Notes under the pieces: model-generated | What the model was told of the DNA's origin: nothing | Seen by the model: the letters and a program-made list of their open reading frames with translations, nothing else | Database searches by the model: none | Program-made: the position numbers and the translations under genes | DNA from: Endozoicomonas sp. YOMI1 | GTDB lineage: Bacteria; Pseudomonadota; Gammaproteobacteria; Pseudomonadales; Endozoicomonadaceae | Length of the DNA: 40,495 bases | Direction: 5' to 3' | Assembly (NCBI RefSeq): GCF_024606345.1 | Contig: NZ_JAHHPM010000172.1 | Location: 1 to 40,495, forward strand | In this document: positions 24,398-33,052 of the stretch, piece by piece | Layout: the number at the start of each line of letters is the position of its first letter | Numbering within the stretch: position 1 is the stretch's first letter

Positions 24398-24547
24398 ATG
24401 GCAGGCAGACCTATACTCCCGACCAACTTGAAAGTGACTCGCGGTACGGCCAAACGCTGCCGCATGAATGAGAATGAACCTGGCTGGCTTTTGAATCAGA
24501 TTGGATTGTTAAGCGGATTGATTGTCAAAACCAATTGCTACGTATAA
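24398..24547 (+). pseudogene. Remnant of P27-family terminase small subunit
   Basis: A 49-residue ORF whose first 30 residues (MAGRPILPTNLKVTRGTAKR, then MNENEPG) match the start of P27-type small terminases. The family is normally two to three times longer, with a helical DNA-binding middle and C-terminus, which are missing here. It ends just before terL, where terS belongs. Loss by internal deletion is the simplest explanation, and it would disable packaging unless another subunit is supplied. Confidence 0.65.
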
Positions 24548-24550
24548 TTC

Positions 24551-26242
24551 ATGTCTTTGACTTGGAGAACCGGCCAACAATACGCCCATGATGTTAATGA
24601 CGGCCTCATCAACGCATGCCACTGGACCCGAAAAGCCTGCGCCCGCTTTATCGACGATATGGCAAACGGTGACAAGCGCGGGCTGGTTTTTGATGTTGGC
24701 AAAACTCAGGAAGTAATCGACTTCTACAATTATTTGCCCCACATCAAGGGCGAATGGGTCGGCCAGAAAATCCAACCTTCGCCTTGGCAAGTGTTCATAC
24801 TGATCAACCTGTTTGGTTGGTACTGGAAAAAAAACAACCAGCGCCGTTTCAAATACGCTTACATAGAAGTGAGCAGAAAAAACGGCAAAAGCACGTTTGT
24901 TGCGCCGATTGGCTTATACATGACTCAATGGGACAATGAACCCGGAGCCGAAGTCTACAGCGCCGCCACCAGTCGCGACCAGGCGCGCATTGTGTTCGAC
25001 GCCGCCCGCGACATGACCCGGCAGTCTTCCCTGCGCTACCACCTGCAAGCCTTTAACCACAGCGTCTGCCATGAAGCCAGCGCCAGCAGCTTCAAACCGC
25101 TGGCCAGCGACTCCGACACGCTGGAAGGCAAGAACACCCACTGCGCCATCATCGACGAACTGCACGCCCACAAGAACCGACGCGTGTACGACGTATTGGA
25201 ACTATCCTGCGCCGCCCGGCGACAGCCTTTGTTGCTGGTCATCACCACCGCTGGCAGTGACCGCACCGGCATCTGCTACGAGGTGCGCAACTATTTAACC
25301 AAGGTGCTCGAAGGCGTCATCGACGACGACAGCTGCTTTGGCATGATTTACACCCTGGATGACCCGGAGCAGTGGAAAAATCCGGACGTATGGATCCAGG
25401 CTAACCCGAACCTGGGCATCTCGGTCAAGCTTGAGGACATGCAGCGTTTGTGTCAGAAGGCGCAACAGAACCCGGCCGCTGCCAGCGAATTCAAGCGCAA
25501 GCGGCTGGACATCTGGGGAGCCGGTGAAGACGTTTTTTTCAACATGGAGTTGTGGTCACGATGTCCAGCGCTGGCCAGCGAAGAGCAGTTATCCCTCATG
25601 CCCTGCTACTTCGGCCTGGACCTGGCCAGCAAGCTGGACATCACCGCCCTGGTGGCGTTGTTCTGTGACGGCGACCGGCGCTATCACATCAAGGTGCATT
25701 TCTGGCTGCCGGAAGTTCAAATAGACGACCAGCGCAGCGGCAAGTCGCACCATGTCCAGCAGCTGTATAAAGCCTGGGCGGAACAGAAGCTGCTGACCCT
25801 GACGCCCGGCCAGATCGTCGATTACGACGCCATCCGCCAGACCATCAACGACTGGGCAGACCGCTATCACCCGCTGGAAATCGCCTACGATCCCTGGGGA
25901 GCCACGCAACTGGCCACCCAGCTGGCGGAAGAGGACGAACGGGTCATGACCGAAGTGGGCCAGACCGTCAAACAGCTCAGTGACCCGATGAAAGAGATCC
26001 AGGCACTGATCATCGACGGCCGGTTGCACCACGATCGGCACCCGGTAATGAACTGGATGATGTCCAACGTCACCGCCCGGGTTGACCGCAACGAGAACGT
26101 GTTCCCGAACAAGGACACGCCGGACAACAAGATCGACGGCCCGGTCGCCCTGGTCACCGCCATGGCCCGCGCGATGATGAAAGAAGCACCGGACGACGGT
26201 TACCACGACTCCCCGATCCCCGACTTTGTAATGACCGGATGA
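24551..26242 (+). CDS. Terminase large subunit (HK97-like, Terminase_1)
   Basis: The protein has 563 residues. The ATPase has Walker A SRKNGKST at about 108-115 and Walker B CAIIDELH at about 198-205. The C-terminal nuclease domain opens with YFGLDLASKLD (metal-binding Asp near residue 356), and ends with IAYDPWGATQLATQL and DNKIDGPVALVTAMARA. It pumps DNA into the prohead and cuts the concatemer. The gene is full length, in contrast to the short terS before it. The ATG at 24551 has no clear ribosome binding site, consistent with lost coupling to terS. It overlaps portal by 4 bases. Confidence 0.95.
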   Translation: MSLTWRTGQQYAHDVNDGLINACHWTRKACARFIDDMANGDKRGLVFDVGKTQEVIDFYNYLPHIKGEWVGQKIQPSPWQVFILINLFGWYWKKNNQRRFKYAYIEVSRKNGKSTFVAPIGLYMTQWDNEPGAEVYSAATSRDQARIVFDAARDMTRQSSLRYHLQAFNHSVCHEASASSFKPLASDSDTLEGKNTHCAIIDELHAHKNRRVYDVLELSCAARRQPLLLVITTAGSDRTGICYEVRNYLTKVLEGVIDDDSCFGMIYTLDDPEQWKNPDVWIQANPNLGISVKLEDMQRLCQKAQQNPAAASEFKRKRLDIWGAGEDVFFNMELWSRCPALASEEQLSLMPCYFGLDLASKLDITALVALFCDGDRRYHIKVHFWLPEVQIDDQRSGKSHHVQQLYKAWAEQKLLTLTPGQIVDYDAIRQTINDWADRYHPLEIAYDPWGATQLATQLAEEDERVMTEVGQTVKQLSDPMKEIQALIIDGRLHHDRHPVMNWMMSNVTARVDRNENVFPNKDTPDNKIDGPVALVTAMARAMMKEAPDDGYHDSPIPDFVMTG

Positions 26243-27594
26243 AACTGTTCAACAGCAAACGACAACTGAAGCAGGAACTGGAACAGACCCGGCAAGAGCT
26301 GGCCAATATCCGCTCAGAAGCCGAGGCCGACAAGAACAAAAAGCTGACCTGGGAAGAGCTGATGGACGTGCTGGGCGTCCGATCCCACTCCGGCTCCGTG
26401 GTCAACCACCAGACCGCGCTGCAGGTCGCCGCCGTGTTTGCCTGCGTGTCGCTGATTGCCGGTGCCATCGCGTCCATCCCGCTGAAAATTTACCAGCGCA
26501 AGACCGGCGGCATCCGCGAAGAAAGCGACAATCACCCGCTGTTGCCGAAGCTCTGCCTGGAGCCGTCGCCCATGGTCACCGCTTTGGTGTTCTGGGAGAC
26601 TTTGGTCACCGACATGCTACTGGACGGCAACGCTTACGCGGTGATTGACCGCGACCTGAACGGCCGGGTCCGTCGGCTGATCTACGTCAATCCCTCCCGG
26701 GTTGATGTCCGCCTGGTGGAAGGTGAACTCAGTTACATTGTCGCCATCAGCCAGGACCGTGAGCAACTGCCCAGGGCCACCAAGGACGACATTGCCTTTG
26801 TTGGTTTCTACCCCAGCGACATCCTGCACTTTCCCGGTGTCGGCTGGAACGGCAAGACCGGCATGTCGGTGATCAAGTCGGCGGCGCTGAACAGTGTCGG
26901 CAATGCCCTCAGTGCTGACCAGTTCACCGGCCTCTATTTCAAACAGGGCATCAGCAGCCCAGGCTACATCAAGTTTCCGCAAAAGCTGACCCGGGAACAG
27001 TTTGAAATGATGCGCGATTACTGGAAGTCGCACGTCGTTGGTGCCGAGCAGGCACACCTGCCGCCGATCATTACCGAGGGGGGCGAATTCGCACCGCTGA
27101 ACATCAAGGCCGACGACGTGCAATTACTGGAAACCCGCAAGTTCCAGGTGCTGGACATTGCCCGCATTTTCGGCGTACCACCGCACATGATTGGCGCACA
27201 GGAAACCACAACCAGCTGGGGCACCGGCATCGAACAGCAGTCCATCGGCTTTGTCCGCTACACCCTGCGTCCACATTTGACCCGCATCGAGCAGGAACTG
27301 AACCGCAAGCTGTTTCGCAGCCACCAGTATTTCAGCGAATTTGACGTCAACGCGCTGCTGCGTGGTGACATCAAGGCGCGCAATGAAGCCCATCAAATCG
27401 CCCTGGGCGGCAACCAGAACCCTGGCTGGAAAACCGTCAATGAAATCCGCCGGGAAGAGAACCTGCGGCCCGTGGACAACGGCGATACCCTTTATCAACC
27501 CCTGACCGGTGAGCAACGTGAACCAGCGCAAACTGATGAACCTGATCCGGAAGAACCCGACGACATCCGGAATCCGGGTACAGACCGAGAATGA
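26239..27594 (+). CDS. HK97-family portal protein
   Basis: The protein has 451 residues. Conserved segments include VFACVSLIAGAIASIPLKIYQR, LLDGNAYAVIDRD, LHFPGVGWNGKTGMSVIKSA and ARIFGVPPHMIG, all typical of the HK97 portal. Twelve copies form the ring through which DNA enters and to which the connectors bind. The C-terminal 25 residues are acidic and Pro-rich. The 3' end overlaps the protease start by 86 bases if GTG 27509 is used. Confidence 0.95.
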   Translation: MKLFNSKRQLKQELEQTRQELANIRSEAEADKNKKLTWEELMDVLGVRSHSGSVVNHQTALQVAAVFACVSLIAGAIASIPLKIYQRKTGGIREESDNHPLLPKLCLEPSPMVTALVFWETLVTDMLLDGNAYAVIDRDLNGRVRRLIYVNPSRVDVRLVEGELSYIVAISQDREQLPRATKDDIAFVGFYPSDILHFPGVGWNGKTGMSVIKSAALNSVGNALSADQFTGLYFKQGISSPGYIKFPQKLTREQFEMMRDYWKSHVVGAEQAHLPPIITEGGEFAPLNIKADDVQLLETRKFQVLDIARIFGVPPHMIGAQETTTSWGTGIEQQSIGFVRYTLRPHLTRIEQELNRKLFRSHQYFSEFDVNALLRGDIKARNEAHQIALGGNQNPGWKTVNEIRREENLRPVDNGDTLYQPLTGEQREPAQTDEPDPEEPDDIRNPGTDRE

Positions 27595-28219
27595 CCAGCA
27601 GGCAACGGTCTATGTGTATGACGTCATTGACGACTGGTGGGGCATCGATGCCGAAAGCTTTTCCCGTGAAGTCAATGCCCTGGACGTACCGACCCTGAAT
27701 GTCCGGATCAATTCACCCGGCGGCGATGTATTCACCGCCCGTGCCATGCAGACGGCACTGGCCCAGCACCCGGCCACCGTCATAGCCCATGTCGACGGGC
27801 TGGCCGCCAGCGCGGCCACCTTTCTGGCCATGGGGGCCAACGAAGTGCGCATCAGTGAAGGGGCGTTTTTCATGATTCACAAGGGCTGGTCGTTTGTGGT
27901 TGGCAATGCCGATGAACTGCGGGACCAGGCAGAACTGCTGGATTTGATCGACAGCAACATGGCTAACGAATATGCCACCCGGACCGGATTAGACCGGGAA
28001 ACGGTGCTGGATATGATGGCCGACGAGACCTGGATGAGCGGGCAGCAGGCGGTGGACAACGGCTTTGCCGACCGGCTGGCAGATGGCATCAATGACAGCC
28101 AGGCCAACAACAGACGGTTTGATCTAAGCGCCTACCGACATCCGCCAGAAACCTATCAACCAACCCATCCTGCCGCCCTGCGCGCGCACCTTAAACGACG
28201 CCTGGCGCTGATTGCCTAA
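27509..28219 (+). CDS. Prohead protease, ClpP-like (S14)
   Basis: The protein has up to 236 residues. NSPGGDVFTARAMQ is the oxyanion/strand segment, GLAASAATF holds the catalytic Ser, and FFMIHKGWS holds the catalytic His. The ClpP-type fold is one of two types used as head maturation protease in HK97-like phages, cutting the scaffold delta domain of the capsid. The start may be GTG 27509, within portal, or ATG 27536; the second gives a more usual N-terminus. It precedes the capsid gene by 88 bases. Confidence 0.92.
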   Translation: MSNVNQRKLMNLIRKNPTTSGIRVQTENDQQATVYVYDVIDDWWGIDAESFSREVNALDVPTLNVRINSPGGDVFTARAMQTALAQHPATVIAHVDGLAASAATFLAMGANEVRISEGAFFMIHKGWSFVVGNADELRDQAELLDLIDSNMANEYATRTGLDRETVLDMMADETWMSGQQAVDNGFADRLADGINDSQANNRRFDLSAYRHPPETYQPTHPAALRAHLKRRLALIA

Positions 28220-28307
28220 GTTATGCACCGATCGCTGTTGCTGTTTTTTGCGCTGTTGGCAACCCAATTGACTGATGACCATATGTTAATAACCACCGGA
28301 AACCACC

Positions 28308-29540
28308 ATGGATATTCAAACCCTGAGAGAACAACGCAGCCAGGCCGCCAGCAACGCACGGCAATTAATCGACAGCATCAAGCCAGAGCACTGGAACGAC
28401 GACCACAACCAGCAATACGACGCTATTGTCGCCGAAATTCGCCGCATCGATGACCAGCTGAAACGACTGGAGGAACAGCTGGAAATCGAAGCCGCTGACC
28501 ACGCCATTACCCGGCAACGGGGCGAACGGGACGAAGTATCCGACGATGAAGCGCACCACAACATCGCCATGGAAAAAACGATCTTTAACCGTTTTTTGCG
28601 TGGTGGCATTGATGCTCTTGATGTGGATCAGCGTCAGTATGTGGAACAACGACGACTCCGGGCCGACCTGTCCACCGGTACCGACACCGCCGGAGGCTAC
28701 CTGGTCCCCACTGATTTTGCCACCCGACTGATTGAAGAAATGAAACTGTTCGGCAATATGCGACTGGTGGCGACCATCCAGCAAACCGACAGCGGCGTGC
28801 CGATCGAATGGCCGGTGGCGGACAACCTGAACCAGGAAGGTGAGATTGTCGCCGAGAACACCGCCGTCACCGATGAAGACCCGAACTTCGGCATCAAAAC
28901 CATCGGTGCCTGGAAATACAGCTCCAAAGGCGTCGCCGTGCCTTTTGAGCTGTTGCAGGACTCACGCATTGACATTGAAGCGTACGTTGTTCGCCTGCTG
29001 GCCCAGCGCATCAGCCGCATCACCAACAAGCATTTTACCCTTGGCACCGGCAGTGGCCAGCCCACCGGGATCGTGCCTGCCGCCACCCAGGGAACCACTG
29101 CCGCCAGCGGTGTCATGATTGGTTTTGACGACCTGATCAACCTGGAGCACAGCGTTGACCCCATTTATCGCATGAACGCCCGGTTTATGTTTGCCGACCA
29201 GGCATTGAAAACCATCAAGATGCTGAAAGACAACGAAGGCCGACCGTTGTGGATACCCGGCATTGCCGTCAGCGAACCGGACACCATCCTGGGTTACCCC
29301 TACGAAATCAACCAGTACATGGACGCGCCAGCCGCCAATGCCAAGTCCATTCTGTTTGGCCAGCTGTCCAACTACCTGATCCGTGATGTCATGTCAGTGA
29401 CCCTGTTCCGCATGACTGACAGTGTTTACACCCGCAAGGGGCAGGTGGGTTTTTTGGCCTTCAGCCGACACGACGGCGCGTTGCTGGATGCCAGCGGCCA
29501 ATCGGTGAAATACCTGCAACACAGCAAGGCCAAGGCATGA
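28308..29540 (+). CDS. Major capsid protein, HK97 fold
   Basis: The protein has 410 residues. The first 100 or so are a charged coiled coil (the delta/scaffold domain removed by the protease). The shell domain starts near TGTDTAGGYLVPTDFATRLIE. LGTGSGQPTGIVPA, NEGRPLWIPG and MRLVATIQQTDSGV are usual for the HK97 capsid family. It overlaps the next gene by four bases. Confidence 0.95.
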   Translation: MDIQTLREQRSQAASNARQLIDSIKPEHWNDDHNQQYDAIVAEIRRIDDQLKRLEEQLEIEAADHAITRQRGERDEVSDDEAHHNIAMEKTIFNRFLRGGIDALDVDQRQYVEQRRLRADLSTGTDTAGGYLVPTDFATRLIEEMKLFGNMRLVATIQQTDSGVPIEWPVADNLNQEGEIVAENTAVTDEDPNFGIKTIGAWKYSSKGVAVPFELLQDSRIDIEAYVVRLLAQRISRITNKHFTLGTGSGQPTGIVPAATQGTTAASGVMIGFDDLINLEHSVDPIYRMNARFMFADQALKTIKMLKDNEGRPLWIPGIAVSEPDTILGYPYEINQYMDAPAANAKSILFGQLSNYLIRDVMSVTLFRMTDSVYTRKGQVGFLAFSRHDGALLDASGQSVKYLQHSKAKA

Positions 29541-29875
29541 GCGGCTGGTTATCCGTTGACGACATGTTGCTCTGGTGCCGGGAGGTTGATAATAACGATA
29601 CCCGGTCTGTGTTGTCTGATATCGGTAAGGCAGTGGAGTTGGGTGTTGAGCGTCACCTGAACCGCCCCGTAGTGGCCAGCCAGGCAGCACTGGAGGCTAT
29701 GGATTCGCCACCGGATAACGCCGTGATCGCTGACCCGGTGATCAAACAGGCGGCATTATTGATGGTCAGTTATTTGAACGAAAACCGCGAAGCCGCCACC
29801 GAGGTGAACCTGGAAGAAATGCCCTATGGGTATACCTACCTGCTGAACGATTACCGCATCCGGAGCAACCCGTGA
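29537..29875 (+). CDS. Head-tail connector (gp6-like)
   Basis: The protein has 112 residues and is mainly helical. The segment DDMLLWCREVDNNDTRSVLSDIGKAVELGVERHLNR, followed by IKQAALLMVSYLNENRE, is the gp6/gp15-like connector pattern that binds beneath the portal ring. The short tail YGYTYLLNDYRI is normal for the family. Coupled to capsid (ATGA) and to the adaptor gene. Confidence 0.85.
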   Translation: MSGWLSVDDMLLWCREVDNNDTRSVLSDIGKAVELGVERHLNRPVVASQAALEAMDSPPDNAVIADPVIKQAALLMVSYLNENREAATEVNLEEMPYGYTYLLNDYRIRSNP

Positions 29876-30294
29876 AGCGGCCCGCCGCGCCCGGCAAGCT
29901 GAAACACCGGGTGATCATCGAACAGCCCATCGCCTGCGAACCGGCTGATTCGGTGACCGACGAACCACAATGCTGGCAGACTGTCACGGAGTGCTGGGCC
30001 GCTATCCGGCCGGTGTCGGCCAAAGAGATATTTGCAGCGGGCGGTTTTGTCGGCCAGAACGACGTGGCCGTCACCGTGCGCTACGACCCGCGCCTGGACA
30101 ACATGACTCACCACTGGCGCCTCTGCTGGCAGAACCGCAAGCTGGGCGTGGCGGGTGTGCTGAACATCGATGGCCGCGATCAATGGCTGAAGATACTGAC
30201 CCGTTGCACCGAAGACAGCATGCGCCTGAAAAATCCTGACTTTGACCAGCCATTGCAGGAAGTGGTCAACGTGATTATGCCGGAGCTGACATGA
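29872..30294 (+). CDS. Head-tail adaptor (Phage_H_T_join / gp7-like)
   Basis: The protein has 140 residues with a beta-rich plan: KLKHRVIIEQP, TECWAAIRPVSAKEIFAAGG, VTVRYDPRLDNMTHHWRLCW. This is the head closure protein of the SPP1 gp16/HK97 gp7 type. It overlaps the genes on both sides by four bases. Confidence 0.85.
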   Translation: MKRPAAPGKLKHRVIIEQPIACEPADSVTDEPQCWQTVTECWAAIRPVSAKEIFAAGGFVGQNDVAVTVRYDPRLDNMTHHWRLCWQNRKLGVAGVLNIDGRDQWLKILTRCTEDSMRLKNPDFDQPLQEVVNVIMPELT

Positions 30295-30491
30295 GCCTGT
30301 ACCAGCAGAACAAACCATCCAATCAAACAAAGGTTGAAGAACAGTTGATTCGTGAACGCATAGGCCTGTTAAGCGAGCGCCAGTGGCAATTGACCGCTGA
30401 CGATTTTCGCCGCTGCAAAATCAGCATTGATTACAACCTTCGGCTGCTGGACGATACCACCGCCACAATGACGTTCAGGGTGCCATCATGA
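30291..30491 (+). CDS. Small phage protein, unrecognised
   Basis: A 66-residue ORF starting MSLYQQNKPSNQTKVEEQLI, coupled to genes before and after by four-base overlaps. The middle is helical and charged, and the end (DDTTATMTFRVPS) is beta-like. No family is recognised. It lies at a place where neck genes are usual. Confidence 0.55.
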   Translation: MSLYQQNKPSNQTKVEEQLIRERIGLLSERQWQLTADDFRRCKISIDYNLRLLDDTTATMTFRVPS

Positions 30492-30850
30492 CCCAGGTCG
30501 AAAAAATGAACGCACTGCAGGCACAAATTCAGGTATTGCACGACGCCGGTGCCTCTTTGGCGGACATGAGAAAAACACTGGGTGTCACCAAATCGGTGAT
30601 TTATTACCACCGTCGGCAAATGGGGCTGGCTGGAAAACCGACAAAAATCACACTGATCGGTGAACAGCGCCAGCAGGTCAAGGCACTGGTAAGACAGAAA
30701 TGGTCCTATAAAGCCGTGGCGGCCAGGTTTGGCATCACTCCCAACATAGTGAAAACCATTGTTTACGACAGTGACAGCCTGAATAACCACGATTTCGGCG
30801 ACGTGCTGGCCGATCCGGTCAATGCGTTGCTGGCCAGAAGATGGGCCTAA
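30488..30850 (+). CDS. Phage protein with two helix-turn-helix-like segments
   Basis: This 120-residue protein has two segments that look like homeodomain/HTH units: SLADMRKTLGVTKSVIYYHRR at about 36-56 and WSYKAVAARFGITPNIVKTIV at about 78-98. Each has the helix-turn-helix spacing with a small residue in the turn. A DNA-binding role is likely, perhaps as a regulator placed within the head operon. Not a recognised neck protein. It is the last gene before the terminator at 30901. Confidence 0.55.
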   Translation: MTQVEKMNALQAQIQVLHDAGASLADMRKTLGVTKSVIYYHRRQMGLAGKPTKITLIGEQRQQVKALVRQKWSYKAVAARFGITPNIVKTIVYDSDSLNNHDFGDVLADPVNALLARRWA

Positions 30851-30900
30851 CAAGACCACCGTTAAATCTTCTTTTTCTCTTTATCTGACGAACCTAGGTT

Positions 30901-30919
30901 GCCAGGGATGGCTTTTTTT
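30901..30919 (+). terminator. Rho-independent terminator after the head operon
   Basis: GCCA-GGGA-TGGC is a short stem (30901-30912) followed at once by seven T (30913-30919). It separates the head operon from the KilA-N gene, so that gene likely has its own promoter. Confidence 0.55.
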
Positions 30920-30948
30920 ATGCCCGTTTCGGGATAGGAGTACATCGG

Positions 30949-31449
30949 ATGAAAAACTTAACCCTGTGTGGCCAGATTGTCCGTGTCAATGACGATGGTT
31001 TTGTATCGCTAACGGATATGTGGAAAGCCAGCGGAGAAGCGAATAAGACAAGGCCGAAATACTTTCTTGAAAATGAACAGACGAAAGCATTTGTTGAAGC
31101 GCTCAAGTGCAAAGGCGGAATTCCGCCTTTGACAATTATCAAGGGCGGCAAGACTGCCGGTACATGGGCTGACAAACTGGTGGCTTATAAATACGCGGGC
31201 TGGATTGATCCCGATTTTGAAGTGGGTACTTATACCGTGCTGGACAAGTATTTCTCCGGTGAGCTAACCAGCAAGGACAGCTGGCAGGCACTGCACGACT
31301 TTGTCATCGACGAAAGGTGCTCCAGAAAAATGGGTGCTTTTCATGGCAAAGGACTGGCCAGACGGCGAAGTGAGAAAACCGAGCTGCAGCAGAGGCATGA
31401 AAAATTGTTGGAAGAGTACCAGCATATTTTGAAGCTGGATGACTTATGA
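30949..31449 (+). CDS. KilA-N domain protein (antirepressor-like)
   Basis: The 166-residue protein begins with short beta strands (LCGQIVRVNDDGFVSLTDMWKAS) and continues with the KilA-N core. KTAGTWADKLVAYKYAGWID is the conserved helix of KilA-N/antirepressor proteins, followed by PDFEVGTYTVLDKYFSGELT. KilA-N domains bind DNA; in P1- and N15-type phages antirepressors with this domain are controlled by C4-type antisense RNA. Here the C4-like locus is 10 kb away, so no direct control is shown. The ATG at 30949 has TAGGAG ten bases upstream. The last 30 residues are a charged helix. It starts a small insert between two neck genes. Confidence 0.85.
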   Translation: MKNLTLCGQIVRVNDDGFVSLTDMWKASGEANKTRPKYFLENEQTKAFVEALKCKGGIPPLTIIKGGKTAGTWADKLVAYKYAGWIDPDFEVGTYTVLDKYFSGELTSKDSWQALHDFVIDERCSRKMGAFHGKGLARRRSEKTELQQRHEKLLEEYQHILKLDDL

Positions 31450-31491
31450 AGACCTGCGGGTCTGACAACCCGCGCCGTTCATTCTATAAAC

Positions 31492-31734
31492 TCACGACTT
31501 CCAGATTTCACCAAACCCTGCTGCCTCTGCCAGCAATACCCAGCTGGAGTATGAAATCTTCTGTTCCTCACCCACCCATTTTCGTACGGTTCGGGGATTC
31601 ACACCGACCAGCGCAGCTGCCTTGCTGCCGGTCAGGTCGGCCATCTGAAGCAGTGCCCGAACTTCGCTGCCGGTCGGCTGTGGCCATTCAGCAGAAAAAG
31701 GCGCGAGCACCTGCTGTCGGATTGTGGCTGTCAT
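31492..31734 (-). CDS. Small HTH protein of a minus-strand cassette
   Basis: An 80-residue protein from ATG 31734 (MTATIRQQVLAPFSAEWPQP). The segment VRALLQMADLTGSKAAALVG, then VNPRTVRKWVGEEQKISYSS, is a clear helix-turn-helix resembling small XRE/phage regulators, and WVLLAEAAGFGEIW closes it. It is the last gene of a three-gene minus-strand cassette and overlaps the ORF before it by four bases. A longer ORF frame reaches 31782, but the 31734 start is better because it is coupled. Role: probably represses the cassette. Confidence 0.65.
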   Translation of the reverse strand: MTATIRQQVLAPFSAEWPQPTGSEVRALLQMADLTGSKAAALVGVNPRTVRKWVGEEQKISYSSWVLLAEAAGFGEIWKS

Positions 31735-31868
31735 AGCAGCCACCATAAGGTAAGGGCACAAAAGGCTCCGAATCCACCCCACAGCAGTAAGGTACGGTTC
31801 GCTTCGCAGCGGGCTGCCCGATGGATGCGATCCAGGTCGGATTGAATGTCTTTTTTAACGTTGGTCAT
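31731..31868 (-). CDS. Small membrane protein of the minus-strand cassette
   Basis: A 45-residue ORF: a charged N-terminal half (MTNVKKDIQSDLDRIHRAAR) then a single membrane helix (LLLWGGFGAFCALTLWWLL) reaching the C-terminus. Stop and next start overlap as ATGA. The shape suits an exclusion protein, a type I toxin or a holin-like helper; none is shown. Confidence 0.55.
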   Translation of the reverse strand: MTNVKKDIQSDLDRIHRAARCEANRTLLLWGGFGAFCALTLWWLL

Positions 31869-31896
31869 GACGTCACGCTCGCTTTGGAGAGGAAGC

Positions 31897-32061
31897 TTAC
31901 GCCCCGCTACCTTTTAATTTTGCCAGTAAGGTCAGCCCCGTAAAGAAAAGACCCCATGCTATCGCCTTGATTTTGAAGTCTTTGTAAACCAGATCCTTTT
32001 TCAGGTTTTCGATTTCAAGCTCCAGCTTGGCAATTTCGAGTTGTTCGCGTTTTTCGCTCAT
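31897..32061 (-). CDS. Coiled-coil/membrane small protein of the minus-strand cassette
   Basis: A 54-residue protein from ATG 32061: a charged helix (SEKREQLEIAKLELEIENLK) forming a coiled coil, then a membrane helix (IAWGLFFTGLTLLAKL). A longer start at 32103 adds 14 residues. It is the first gene of the minus-strand trio, 28 bases ahead of the next. Function unknown; a membrane partner of the second small protein is possible. Confidence 0.55.
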   Translation of the reverse strand: MSEKREQLEIAKLELEIENLKKDLVYKDFKIKAIAWGLFFTGLTLLAKLKGSGA

Positions 32062-32166
32062 CGATGTTTCTCGGTGTTCGGCCTTGGCAGTGTGCCCGGC
32101 CATTGATGGTTATAATAGGCCGAATCGGCCTAAATGGCAACCCTTTTATCCAGGTATTTTGCAGCC

Positions 32167-32685
32167 ATGATCGACATCAGCGTCAATCTCCATGGCCTGT
32201 CCGATTTGGAACAAGCCCTGCGCGACATCAGCAACGACAACAGCATCGCCGGTGCCAAGGTAATCCGCAGTGCCCTGATGTCGGCCAGCCTGCCCATGTA
32301 CCGTCATTTGCAGGCCACCGCGCCGAAGTCAAAAGACCCACGGCCGCGCCAGCGCAAAACCCGCAAGGGTGGCACCGTTGAAATTCTTCCCGGTTTCCTG
32401 CGCAGTCGCATCCGTCGGCGCAGTTACATCAACAAGACCGGCTACGGCAACCGCAACATTGGCCGCACACCGGACGAAGCCAACGGCCTGGTCAAGGTGC
32501 GCATCGGTGCCTATACGCCATATGCCCACTATGTTGAGCTGGGCACCGAGCACTCACCGGCGCAACCTTTTATGCGCAGTGCCATTGATGGCCACTGGTC
32601 TGGCATCACCCGGAATTTCCGTACGCTGCTGGAACGGCGGCTGCTGTCCTATCGACGCCGCCAGGCAAAACGCCATGCACCTTGA
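32167..32685 (+). CDS. HK97 gp10-like tail-neck protein
   Basis: The protein has about 172 residues from ATG 32167 (MIDISVNLHGLSDLEQALRD). RTPDEANGLVKVRIGAYTPYAHYVELGTEHSPAQPFMRSAI shows the family core YAHYVELGTxxxPAxPFMRPA. The family forms the neck or tail-completion ring. An in-frame ATG at 32134 adds 11 unlikely residues and has no ribosome binding site. It would normally follow the adaptor directly; here 1.3 kb of KilA-N and cassette genes separate them. Confidence 0.85.
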   Translation: MIDISVNLHGLSDLEQALRDISNDNSIAGAKVIRSALMSASLPMYRHLQATAPKSKDPRPRQRKTRKGGTVEILPGFLRSRIRRRSYINKTGYGNRNIGRTPDEANGLVKVRIGAYTPYAHYVELGTEHSPAQPFMRSAIDGHWSGITRNFRTLLERRLLSYRRRQAKRHAP

Positions 32686-33052
32686 AGAAGGTCTGTTCAA
32701 ATACCTGAAAACCGCCCTGCCCAACGCCTCCATATACGGCCTGCTGCGTGGTCCTGCGTTGCCCGCCGTAATCTATACGCTGATCAGCGATCCTGTCTCT
32801 ATCTCCGTCTCTGCCGTGGACCAGATCCACGAGACCCGTTATCAAATCGACGTTTATACCCGTAAATATTTACAAGCAAAACACTTGGCGCATCAGGTAG
32901 CAAGAGCACTGCACAACCACACCGACAATCTGGGTGGTTACCCGATCCAGCGCGTGCTGCTGGAAAATACCCGGGACAGCTTTGAAGAGAACGCCAAACT
33001 GCACCGGCAGATTTTGACGTTTGTTATTTACCACAATGGAGAAACCCCATGA
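32675..33052 (+). CDS. DUF3168-like tail terminator protein
   Basis: The protein has 125 residues from ATG 32675 (MHLEEGLFKYLKTALPNASIYG). The beta segments PAVIYTLISD and IHETRYQIDVYTRKYLQAKHLAHQV and the end HRQILTFVIYHN fit the DUF3168/tail terminator fold of siphophages. It overlaps gp10 by 11 bases and the next ORF by four. Confidence 0.8.
   Translation: MHLEEGLFKYLKTALPNASIYGLLRGPALPAVIYTLISDPVSISVSAVDQIHETRYQIDVYTRKYLQAKHLAHQVARALHNHTDNLGGYPIQRVLLENTRDSFEENAKLHRQILTFVIYHNGETP

Noticed and set aside
25589-26206. Minus-strand ORF of 205 codons
   Set aside because: Antisense to the terminase large subunit and without coding features.
28223-28453. Plus-strand ORF with a hydrophobic start (MHRSLLLFFALLATQL)
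   Set aside because: Resembles a signal peptide, but most of it overlaps the capsid gene in another frame and no ribosome binding site is seen.
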